A stretch of DNA of 64,000 nucleotides from Cyprinodon diabolis (lineage: Eukaryota; Chordata; Actinopteri; Cyprinodontiformes; Cyprinodontidae). The stretch spans positions 28,255,126 through 28,319,125 of the forward strand of contig CM060064.1 in the NCBI GenBank assembly GCA_030533445.1. The letters run 5' to 3'. Below the pieces are notes generated by a model, which had not been told where the DNA came from, ran no database searches, and saw only the letters and a program-made list of their open reading frames with translations. How positions within the stretch are numbered: position 1 is the first letter of the stretch; each line of letters begins with the position of its first letter. Shown here one piece after another: positions 1 through 13,814 of this stretch. Position numbers and translations under genes: made by a program.

Positions 1-390
1 TTGTTACATCACCCCAGTCTTACTGCTGCTACCTTTGTTAGGGGAGGAGGTTTGTGACCAGAGATGACCCAGGAAAGGGGGCAGCACAGGATCCAAACTG
101 ACAAACAAGCAAGCATAATTAAAAACATCAGAGAAATCTATTATTAAATGCAGAATGCTGATAAATACATACCCCGTATAAGAGTTGTTCTTTTGATTTA
201 GACCTATTTTAAGATTAAGTCAAATATTTTACAGACATTTCTAAATGTAACCCTCCATTTTTTTTCCCAAATTTACAATCATGCACTTCTTTCTATAGGT
301 CGCTGACACACTACAGACATCTGATATACACTTAAATTTCATCAGAAAATGAAAAAAGTTTACAGGGTGTGAATACTTTTTCAAGGCGCT
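1..390. repeat. End fragment of a Tc1-like DNA transposon
   Basis: The stretch ends near 350-395 in a phrase of the type 'gggtgtgaatacttttt..aaggcgct', which resembles the terminal inverted repeats of a common fish Tc1 family. No transposase reading frame remains. The element would continue off the left edge or be truncated. The assignment rests on this end signature only. Confidence 0.4.
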
Positions 391-1079
391 ATAAATGTTT
401 TGAATGATTTAGGTAATGAGGCTCCAGAGCTTCAGCAGGAACCCTTTTGGCCAGGAGAGATAGTTTTACATCCTCTGATCTTTTTGACTCCTCAAACATC
501 TGCTAGTAAATGTTCCTTCACATGCAGAGATGTTCCCAGAGTTCAGGCTATTTAAGCCACATATTCAGAATAATTAATGCAGGAAATGGCCACGGAGCAG
601 GATGATTAATTTCAGGCTCTGGCAAACTGACATGACTGATTTTATTCGCCAGGTCGCCAGACTTTTAATGCTCATGGCCGTTCAAGGGAGGCATCCATCA
701 CAGTGACCCTCAGTCCTGCAGACATGTGTATATGTGTATACATGAGGTGTGCTGCTCACACCGTGTTTATTCATGTATCAACTTTTTGCAGAGGAAGGGG
801 ACAGCCACTTTGTAAGATTTTGTTAAGCTAAACATACTCAACCCAGGGCTCTGTGACTAGAGTTTCACCTTTCACAGCCATGTCCCTATGCATATGTTTC
901 ATTATGTTTCTCTTTTCTTTTGCTTTTACTTGTCCATCAAATATATAACTATGTAAATATCCATTTATATAAATACCCATGTAAACACCCTGTGCAATTA
1001 CCCTGTATGATAATCCTGCTATAAAAAAGAAAGCTGTCATATGTGGACACAATGTATATACTGGATACATCTCATGCAC

Positions 1080-1170
1080 CTTCTTCCTCTCCTTTGACTA
1101 TTTGAGCTGATGTAACGAGTAAATTTCTGCACTGTGAGATCAATAAAGTCAATCAATCAATCAATCAAAC
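1080..1170 (+). repeat. SINE-like 3' tail ending in (CAAT)n
   Basis: The phrase about a 'cactgtgagatcaataaa' tail followed by CAAT repeats at 1152-1168 matches the 3' end of the tRNA-derived SINE at 25736-25990. The tRNA-like head is not recognisable here, so this looks like a 5'-truncated copy. DNA between 390 and 1080 shows nothing I recognise. Confidence 0.45.
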
Positions 1171-2192
1171 ATATTTATCTTGCCATCTGGAAATGCTATT
1201 TTCACCATCAATTGTGACAATAAGGAATTTCTAGTTTCTTTGTGAAACTCAATGTAAAATATATCTTTCTACATTACAGGTATATCATAGCACTGTTTAA
1301 CAAGTATAGCATTGTTTTAGTAAGATTCTGGTGTGTAAAATGTAAATAATAAACTAAGGATATATATAAAAAAATATATTGTTCATAATTTTTCCCTCAA
1401 ATGGCTCAAAACAGACTAACATTTTTTTTTTTTTAAAGGTTTTGTATGTACAGTTGTGCTTGAGAGTTTAAATATACTTTCATTAAAGACAGAAAAAACA
1501 GCTACCAGTAAAATAAAAAAAAAATAATAAATAAAAATTGGAAAGCATACATACATACATATGTATATGTTAATAAATAAAACGGGTTGACGAGAATGAT
1601 GAGGCTCCTGAACTAAAACATTGTTGAGCAACACTGAGACAATCACTGAAATCAGGTGTTTTCTGTAATGTTCAGGGAATGTTCTGTAAGACTTTTGCAC
1701 CTATTGACAGCTATGTTGGTTCACTGTAAATGAGCAAGGCACTTTAATATTAATGGGAGGGTATGTAAATTATATAGGAGGTTCTCCGAACGAACAACAC
1801 ATCGAACCTTGAAGTGAATGTGCTACAGCCCCAGAAAACCAAACCAGACGACACTCCTTCTGAACAGGAAACTGAGGCTACACAGGCTCGCCAAAGATGG
1901 ACAATCGAAGACAGCAAAAACGTTACCTGGTGTGAGTCTCAATTTCTGTCACAATATGCTGATGGTAGGGTCAGAATTTGGCGTCAGCATTTTGGCATGG
2001 ATCCATTCTAACTTGTCTCAACGGTTCAGTCTGCTGGTTGTGGTGTTATAGTAATGGTGATATTTTCTTGGAACACTTTGGGCCCCTTAGAATCAATGGA
2101 GCATCATGTCAATGCCACTACCTACCCGAGTATTGTTGCTAACCATGTCCATCCCCCTATGACCACATGTCATAAAGGTTGAATTACCTCGT
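1171..2192. other. AT-rich non-coding DNA, no gene seen
   Basis: Long A/T runs, a short TACA run near 1548-1560 and only small open frames without family resemblance. I see no exon with supported splice sites. Confidence 0.4.
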
Positions 2193-2231
2193 ATGGATGG
2201 ATGGATGGATGGATGGATGGATGGATGGATG
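2193..2231 (+). repeat. (TGGA)n microsatellite
   Basis: About nine uninterrupted tetranucleotide units. Confidence 0.95.
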
Positions 2232-2445
2232 TTAATATTGGGTACGGTAGGCTTTGCTTGCAATTACATTGGTCAAACATTTCCTGTAGTTTTTAACCCG
2301 TTTGCACACACTGCTGGAGGGTTTTTGGCCCAATCCTCTGCAGAGATCTTCTCTAGATCAGTCAGGTTACTGGGCTGGCACTGAGAAACACAGAGTTTGA
2401 GCTCCCTCCAGAGATTCTCTAGTGGGTTTGGACTGGAGACTGGCT

Positions 2446-3731
2446 CAGTGGCGGCCGGCCCATAGGGGGCGCTGGGGCACCGCCCTCCCTGATAAGAAGA
2501 GAGAAACGTAAAATATATTTTTTTGAAATTAACTCATAAATGTCAGTTTTACTCTCTAGAGTGTGTATCTATAAGCAAAACAAATTATATAAACTACATT
2601 TCCCTATCTACTGTCATTCATTTGTGGATTTCCACAGACAGACTCCTACCGTCTCTGTTCTGGGGGCGCTGATCAGACAGACCCACATTTGCAGAGAATC
2701 CGTCAATCATGTACTATTGCTAGGTGAATTTAATGGCCAATCAGCGTCTCAGAACTTTATGGTCTTGGGGCTCTGAAAATACTGCGCTTTAACAGGCTTC
2801 TGAACCCAAGCGCAGGTGCAGACAATTAGAGGGACGATGGCGAACGTAACGAACGAGATGCAGCTTCCACCAAATTCGGTGAGATCCTTATTTATCTACC
2901 CGTTTGCCAGAAGAACATCCCTGTTGTAGGATATGAAAATTTCCTGTCATGGTTATTGTGACTGTGACGAATCCACCTCGTCGCTTAAAACTTTGCGTGC
3001 CACACACACTTTCCTGTTATACTGTGTTTATGAGGACCAATACACTCGCGCTGAGCCCAGTAGCTCCATTAACTTAAAACACACAAGCTGTTCCTGGTTA
3101 CCTGCTGGCGTATTGAGGGTGCACACTTAATATTTCAGACGGGTTAGCAGTGTTTGTGTGTGTATGTGTGTGTGTGTGTGTGTGCGCTACGGGGACTTGT
3201 CATCTTCAGTCTGGCTGCGTCTTTGCTGGGTTCAAACCCAGTTTGGTGTAATTGAATGAGTCAATGAATCTGTGTAAAAGAATTAAGTTGTAAAAATTAT
3301 TTGTTTTTGTACATCAATTGTTTGTGGAGGTAATATATGGACAAAACTGATTTATGAGAAGAAATCAGAAATAAGAGAGCCTGAGGTGAGGGGCTTAAAC
3401 TATTTAATGAGGGCTGTGGGAAGAAAAGCGGCCATTTCTGTTTTCTGTTTCTTTGTTACATTGCTGGTAACTGGAGAGAGGCTGAGGCCCAGAGTATCTT
3501 AGTTTCTTTTGCACCCTGTTTTGAGTTTTTGAGCACAATAAATCACCAACACCGGTAACCCGACTGAGCCTGGATTCTTGGAGGCCAAAGAACCCCGTCA
3601 CAGTGACCAAAATCATCACTGTTACTGTTATTTTATAGTAAATTAAATCATTACTGTTAAATTGTATGTATTGGAGACATACACTAGGCTATATCAGCCC
3701 CACCAAAAATATTTTTCACCAGCCGCCACTG
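2446..3731 (+). mobile_element. Non-autonomous hAT element, copy 1
   Basis: The ends are inverted: CAGTGGCGGCCGG at the left and the complement of CAGTGGCGGCTGG at the right. It is flanked by a perfect 8-bp duplication, GACTGGCT at 2438-2445 and 3732-3739, which is the hAT-type duplication length. The target lies inside Tc1 sequence. No transposase is present. A short start exon (2837-2878, 14 codons, then GTGAG) is also found in copy 2 at 60471-63151, which lies in the opposite orientation. Length is 1286 bp. Confidence 0.88.
3155..3185 (+). repeat. (TG)n microsatellite
   Basis: Slightly interrupted TG repeat inside hAT copy 1. The equivalent place in copy 2 (61055-61100) carries a CA repeat, so it is an old component of the family. 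Confidence 0.9.
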
Positions 3732-4674
3732 GACTGGCTAGGCCAGGTTAGAACCTTTACCTGTGTGCTTCGGGTCATTGTTATGCTGGAGGACCCAGCC
3801 ATTTTAATGCTCTAACTGAAGGAAGGAGGTTAAAAGGAGGAGGGGAAAAGTTATATTTTTATCTCATCTGACTACATGCCTTTCTCTCATGACTCCTCTG
3901 GGTCATCCAAAAGGTCATTGGCAAACTTAAGATGGGTCTTGACATGTGCTGGTCTAAGCATGGGAACCTTCCATGCCACGCATGACGGCTTAGTGCATTA
4001 CCAAGAGTAACCTTGGAAACGGTGGTCCCAGCTCTTTTCAGGTCATTGATGAGCTCATCCCTTGTAGTTCTGGGCTGATTTCTTACCTTTCTTAGAACCA
4101 TTGAGACCCCACAAGTTGAGATCTTGCATGGAGCCTCAGTCCAAGGGAGATTGACAGTCATGTTTAGCTTCTTCCATTTTCTAATTATTGCACAAACAAT
4201 TGACCTCTTTTCACCAAGCTGCTTGGCAATTTCCCAGTAGCCCTCTGCAGCCTAGTGGATGTGTACAATTTGCCTCTAGTCTTTGCACAGCTCTTTGGTC
4301 TTGCCCATGTTAGTATTTAGATTCCTACTGATTGCATGGGGTGGACAGATGTCTTTATGCAGCTAACGACCTCAAACAGGTGCATCTAATTTAGGATAAT
4401 AAATTAATACATTTTGAAGGCAGGCTAACAGGTCTTTGAGGGTCAGAATTCTAGTTGACAGAAAGGTGTTCAAATACTTATTTTCAACTTTATCATACAA
4501 ATAAATAATAATAAATAAAAAAAATCACACATTGTGATTTACGGATTTTTTTTTTTTTAGATTATGTCTCTCACAGTGGACATGCACCTACGACAATTTC
4601 AGACCTCCGTGATTTCCAAGTTGGAGAACTTGCAAAATAGCAGGGTGTATAAATACTTATTTTCCTCAAAAGAA

Positions 4675-4682
<8 letters not shown>

Positions 4683-4712
<30 letters not shown>
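4683..4712. repeat. (TA)n microsatellite
   Basis: Uninterrupted TA run just beyond the right end of the decayed Tc1. Confidence 0.9.
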
Positions 4713-4716
<4 letters not shown>

Positions 4717-5867
4717 TATAGGCTTCTTGCCCAGGTATTAATTGTGACATGTAACATCGCCCCCGGCAATGCTAATACAATGGAGACAAGCAGGAGGCTC
4801 AGACACTCGCAGCAATAACCCCATTCTTGATAAAGATGAGACCTGAACTGTGCATTCAGCTAAAATTACTGTTCACTGTGGTTCTGTACATGGTCTGCTC
4901 CCCACTCTTCATGGGAATTTGCCGATTTGAAATGAGTCAAGGGGAAGCTTTCTAGCTCTAGCCTTGATCAATTGTTGCTGTATTCACATAGCTGTCCATG
5001 TCCTTAATGTTTGCCCTTTTCATTTTTGCTTCTAGATTTTCCTGTCACAATAGCTCTCTTTCAAAACACATTTAGATTTTAACCTTTTTATTTTCTTAGA
5101 CCTGATACATGAAATAGAATGCACGCAGATTACATCAGCATTGAAAGAGCCCATCCCCGCTCCTCCTACTTGGGTGTTTGTGTTCCCTGCTCTTGACTAT
5201 TGATCCTTTATTTCCATTTTCTCCTCATGCCTCTGACACATGGGCCCCACATGAGTTTAGATTATTACCAGCAGCTTGCTCTACTGAATGTAGATGTATA
5301 AATGACACATTTACATATGTACATATATATATTGAGTAAATCATCATGTCTTTAAAAGTTTAAATTATAGAAAACTACACAAACGCTTTTAAGTTAACGA
5401 GTACAATGAGAAAAACAATTTCATAATTATCTGGCCTATTTATCTTCAGGCTTTTTAAGCTGAAAATAAAGCTGGAACCATTACACTTTGGCGCCCTCTA
5501 GCGACAGGTTTTATACTTACTGATCTGTAGTTTCAGATTATGCCCTTTTTTTCAGATTTATAACTTTATCTGTCTGCAGCTAAGTACAGATGTTTAGGAA
5601 GAATTTGCAGGAGATGCTTCAAGTGTCAGCCTCTTCTACCCCAGAAGAGGTTTCTTTATAAAATGAAAGGTTCCTAAAAGATATCCTTGTTTAAACCTCA
5701 AAGCTTTTTCAGACACAAATGGGTTTAAAAGATTCTTAAACCTGATGAAAAATAAATTGGAAACTTTTCATAAGAGCTTATTGCTTTAGCAAGGTGATTA
5801 TTGTCCCTGTGGCTTACAAATGTATGCAAATTGAAGTTTCTCTTTAAAACCAAAAAAAATGAAGGAA

Positions 5868-5945
5868 TCTTTAATACAGAATTGCCAGACTTGGTTTCAA
5901 ATCTTGGAAACCAAGTCCAGTGGATATTTTTTGAATTTTTACGGA
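5868..5945 (-). repeat. Interspersed repeat fragment, inverted relative to 6829-6975
   Basis: Its reverse complement matches 6870-6930 over about 50 bases, including 'atatccactggacttggttt'. Looser relatives occur at 25330-25450 and 46440-46560. These may be non-coding parts of a retroelement such as a Penelope-like element; that class is a guess. Confidence 0.55.
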
Positions 5946-6828
5946 ATTGCCAGCCTATACTGAGAAGTATGCCAGTGCTGTATATAGTAACTGCAGTCAA
6001 ACACCAGCAGGACCTTGACTTCCAAATGAGCTGCAAAATGTGCAACTCGGACTACTTTGGACCAGTCATCTCCTTGACCCTGGTAAGATGTTTCTCATAT
6101 AATAGTGTCAGAGGGAATTCATGTTGAGGATCGCCATATACATCATAGATTTGCAAGTGGTGGCTCTTGTGGCTCTCACTCTGGTTGGTTAAAACCTTTT
6201 GTATTTTCCCAAAATGCTTAACTCCTGTCAGTTAAAAGCCCAAGTCTGCAGTTATAATTTCTGCTTATGCATCTTAAATTACAAAACTTTACCGTCCACT
6301 AAACATTTAAATTTCTCTAATGCATCACTTGTGAGCAGGAAGCTTCTTTAGTAATGGTCACTTGTGGCAGGTCAAGTGTGTGTGTTAGACTTTTAAAGTG
6401 TCCCCAGTTACGCATGACTGTGGAAGCTACATTTGACTACTTTATTCAATATTCTACTTTGTGTGATTTTGTATCATTAATATAGGAAACATTTTTCCTG
6501 CAAAATTAAGAGAAAACGATTTTCTTGTCCTGTTTGTTTATTGCCGGGAAACAAAAGGACTGCAACTAAATTAACATCTCTGTTCAAATAATTTCTTACC
6601 CATGCATGAAGCTGTTGCTGAACTGGAAAGCTCCTTCAGTGACAGATTACAGCACCCTAAATGCACTAAATACACAAGGGAGTGTTATCACAGATCCTTC
6701 CTTAGTCAAATAACATGCTGTCATTTTTTCAAATCTCTAGTGTTGCCATTTTCAAACATGCACTACTGTAGAAATGCAGTTATATATTGATTTATTCTCC
6801 AGATGCACAATATATTGTAAAAACACTG

Positions 6829-6975
6829 TACAGGTGCTGATGAAGGTTCTCAGTCATCCAGGTCATAGTCATTCCGTAAAAATTCAAAAAATATCCACTG
6901 GACTTGGTTTTCAAGATTTGAAGACGTTTCGCAACCTTTCCAGGAAACTTTCTCAATTCAAATGTCTTGATCCGC
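6829..6975 (+). repeat. Interspersed repeat fragment ('ctcagtcatccaggtcat' family)
   Basis: Carries 'ctcagtcatccaggtcat' then a segment ending 'gaagacgtttcgcaacc'. The same order of phrases recurs, diverged, at 46440-46560 and partly at 25330-25450. It is a dispersed repeat of unknown class. Confidence 0.55.
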
Positions 6976-7107
6976 AGTGAGTTTGAGTCTTATATGGACA
7001 AGGCCTTGTATTGCTTGGAAACATGCAAATGGTAACCGATGAATGGGTCGTTTAGTTCCATCGTTAGCCTGTAATATCTGAACCTGTCTATGATTCTAGG
7101 GGTCGGT

Positions 7108-7193
7108 CGTTAAAGGGGGGATTGCCATTAAGGGGGGATTGTCTCCTGTAATACCTGGACAATCCCCCCCTTAATGGCAATCCCCCTTTAACG
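7108..7193. repeat. Near-perfect inverted repeat (hairpin)
   Basis: Two arms of about 36 bases, each with two runs of five to seven G (or C), are separated by a loop of about 14 bases. The arms differ only in G-run length. It does not precede a gene closely and is not a bacterial-type terminator. It could be a palindromic mobile-element core. Confidence 0.85.
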
Positions 7194-7881
7194 AAAGGCG
7201 GTACAGATGGCCACCCTCCCATACCTCAGCAGAAAGATGCTTCAAATATTCACAATCTCTCTGATCTCAATTCATCCCACAGGAAGTTTGCGAGCTCAAA
7301 CCCACAGCTATACCCATTATCATTTAACACATCGCCCCTGGGTGCTGCGTCTTGGAAAGGAAAGATTAGCATTCCCCAGAATCTACCGAGTGACGACAGT
7401 CGTCATGTCGACTCCTCTGCGGCCCTCGAAGACATCATTGCCCAGAGTTAAGACTAACATAAAACTGCAGCAAAGATTAGCCGTAGCGTGAGCCACAGCA
7501 TTTCCCTTTCGTTAAAAACAGTTTGTGTTTTCCAGGATCTGCAATAATCAATTTTATTAGGTAGCAACATTTCAAAACATCAATTATTGACAAACATGTG
7601 TCCTAAAGTAGTAAATCCTGATCCCGAGCAAGAAATGAACAGCATTTCTCACTTTGTGAGCTGAAAGAGTGGGATTTAGGATGATAAAACTTGAAATAAT
7701 TCAATTATTAAGAACCCCTGGATTACTTGGAGAGAACAATCAAAGGTATTCCAGACAGGATGGTGATTTCTTATCCACAGAGAGCTTCAGCTTTTTCCTT
7801 TCAACTGAATTAAATCTTTGGCAGCATCATCTGATGTCCATCAAGTTCTCTTTGTCACCTGTGCAGCCAGGTTTGATCCCA

Positions 7882-11629
<3,748 letters not shown>

Positions 11630-11705
11630 AGCGCGTGTCTCCAGCAGTCTCTAGAAGAAGAAAAAAAAGGAAAGAGGCCTCCTCGGTCACGTGCCGGAAA
11701 CTGTT
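11630..11705 (-). promoter_or_regulatory. RPS27 promoter and 5' TOP leader
   Basis: On the minus strand, just upstream of the start codon, is a pyrimidine tract (complement of 11652-11680, reading cctctttcctttttttt). This is typical of the 5' TOP transcription start of ribosomal-protein genes, which ties translation to mTOR signalling. About 15 bases further upstream are a TTCCGG (ETS-like) site and a CACGTG E-box. The roles are inferred from family knowledge. Confidence 0.65.
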
Positions 11706-11872
11706 GGCTGATGGGAGGAGAAAGAAAAACTGTATAAACACGTAACCTATTTTTTTTTTTTTTTTATTAAATAAGTGCAGGGAAGAGACTTAGTTATTTT
11801 TTTTTTTTCCTGAAAAGGCAGTATCATATGGGAAAAAATACACTAATGAATACAAAAGGAAACATATACATA

Positions 11873-11874
11873 TG

Positions 11875-11952
<78 letters not shown>

Positions 11953-11958
11953 CATATA
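11873..11958. repeat. (TA)n microsatellite, left flank of the Tc1
   Basis: Long TA tract. With 23146-23198 it forms one interrupted TA array in which the Tc1 element sits, in keeping with TA target choice. Confidence 0.95.
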
Positions 11959-12174
11959 CAGTGGGGCAAAAAAGTATTTAGTCAGCCACCAATAGTGCAA
12001 GTTCTCCCAATTAAAAAGATGAGAGCGGCCGGTAATTTTCATCATAGATATACCTCAACTATGAGAGACAAAATGGGGGAAAAAAATCCAGAAAATCACA
12101 TTGTCTGATTTTTAAAGAATTTATTTACAAAATATGGTGGAAAATAAGTATTTGGTCAATAACAAAAGTTCATC

Positions 12175-12264
12175 TCAATACTTTGTTATATACCCTTTGT
12201 TGGCAATGACAGAGATCAAACATTTTCTGTAAGTCTTCACAAGGTTTTCACACACTGTTGCTGG
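12175..12264 (-). pseudogene. Tc1 transposase, C-terminal part cut off by the Gypsy
   Basis: The minus strand reads the last residues of a Tc1 transposase, including [16 protein letters not shown], and stops at 12175-12177. The rest lies at 21840-22776. Counting one CTGG copy, the two parts make 1023 nt: 340 codons plus stop. Confidence 0.9.
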
Positions 12265-13784
12265 TGTAACCCACTTCAAGGTATGTACACGTCACAGACT
12301 AGGTTCGTAGGAGCTGAGAGAGAGAGCAATAACCAAACACACAGGTGATTGTAGTTATTGTAGATTTTAGTTGCCAAAAAGAACACTGCAACATATAATA
12401 CAACACACAATAGTAACAACGTAACCTATGGGCCCTTTAACTAAGAAAGTAAAGTGTCTCTTAGAGAGTCTGATTTTCCTTTGCTCCTTCTTGAGAGCTG
12501 TTGCTCTTAGTTCAGTCAATGTCAGTTGTAAAAGTCGGGGGAAAATAGTCAAAAGTCAAGGGGGGGTTTATCCATGTGCACTTTTCGAGGTAGACTCAAG
12601 GTGGTGTCAGTCAGGATGACTGGCACGATCATACCATAGACAGATTGGTGGTTCCGCCGTATGATGGTGTAGAAACTCTGGATTCAAGCTGGGAGGCTCG
12701 CCATCAATGGGTCATAGAATCAGCCTTCCTGGACATGAGGGCTAGAATCTTCTGATTTTCTTGGACTCATCAAAAAGACCTGACCTGCATTTAGAAACAG
12801 GTTTATAGTCTAAACTCTTATATATTCATCTCGTTCATTATAATCAAAGTGTTGTACAACTATAAATGCATTTTCCAAATATTAAACTGTATAAAGTTAT
12901 AACAAGCAGATAACAATTACTTTTGTGACTTCCAATTATTACTGTTTCAGAATAATTCCATTCTAACCCATTACAGACAAAGCATAAATTGAAATGTGAT
13001 TATTTGGTCACACTTTAACAAATAAATTATCTTACTAATGAATTGAAAATTATGTTTCAAAGTAAAATGCATAAACTTTGTTCAACATTTATGCAACATC
13101 TCTTTTTAACTCTCTTTTTAACATATTTTTATATTTTAAACCAAAATACATTGCTTTCAGCTCCATGAATTAACATAAATTATATTTTTTACCATCTTTA
13201 ATCTATGAAATTAATAATTTACAGTCAAATACCTTTCATGTAAATCAATATGAGTTTACTGTAGTAACACTGCGTGCATTACTGCAGATATTTGGTTCAG
13301 TAATTAAATAAAATGTCCACTGTAACATAAATCCTCTGTAAATTAACTTAAAGTGTGCAAAATAACGTTTTTCAATCACTATCATTGAAACAACATGACA
13401 TGTAATCATACAGTAATTAACACAATTGAGAGCTAGCTTACCAAGGGATGGTGTTGTGTTTACCCACTAACTTCGCTCCCTCTGTGCTTATCCACGCTCT
13501 AAACAGGATTTTTACAAAGTTAACACCATTAACTGACACAACCAAAAGTTTGAGCACCGAAAAATATGGTTTTCATACCTTTTCCTCTCTTTTCTCATCA
13601 CACGTGGGTGAAAGAGCAGGGCTCCGTGAGTCAATTAACGAGGTTAAGCTAGATGCGCTTTTCTAAGCATCGCACTTCCGGTATTATCAAAATAAACTTC
13701 CGGTTTTCAAAATAAAACCCATTATCAATAAAAGTATGTAGAAGAAAACAAAAATAGTACTTTAACCCTAACTGGTGGGTTACA
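12265..13784 (-). repeat. 3' LTR of the Gypsy element
   Basis: 1520 bp, TG...CA ends. The stretches I compared with 20320-21839 show no differences, and no indel shifts the offset. Small open frames inside (such as 12367-12552) recur identically in the other LTR and are not genes. Confidence 0.95.
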
Positions 13785-13796
13785 CCCTCCCCCTCT
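13785..13796 (-). other. Polypurine tract of the Gypsy element
   Basis: The minus strand reads AGAGGGGGAGGG directly before the 3' LTR, the expected position for the plus-strand DNA primer. Confidence 0.85.
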
Positions 13797-13814
13797 GAAT
13801 TAACATGAGTCCCT

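Larger units (their letters stand above)
2240..4670 (-). mobile_element. Decayed Tc1-like transposon, split by a hAT insertion
   Basis: The minus strand at 3859-4161 encodes a degenerate Tc1 N-terminal DNA-binding region, including residues like [15 protein letters not shown]. The C-terminal part, with the phrase complementary to 'gagattctctagtgggtttg', lies at about 2290-2445. The parts are separated by the hAT element at 2446-3731. The transposase is broken by stops and frame changes, so this copy is inactive. The right end lies near 4640-4670 where 'tataaatacttattttcctc' resembles a Tc1 terminus. The exact outer ends are estimates. Confidence 0.75.
4720..7880. other. Intergenic DNA downstream of RPS27
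   Basis: No exon with family resemblance or supported splice sites was found. Recognisable items are the two inverted repeat copies near 5868-5945 and 6829-6975 and the hairpin at 7108-7193. The rest is unremarkable AT-rich sequence. Confidence 0.45.

Noticed and set aside
3404..3619. Minus-strand frame shared with 60615-60872 (VTGFFGLQESRLSRVTG)
   Set aside because: Conserved because both are copies of the same hAT element. The frames diverge after about 36 codons and match no transposase I know.
11824..12108. Open frames with long YIYI runs on both strands
   Set aside because: They are translations of the (TA)n microsatellite, not genes.
12367..12552. Small frame repeated identically at 20422-20607
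   Set aside because: It lies in the LTRs and is duplicated with them; no sign of a protein family.
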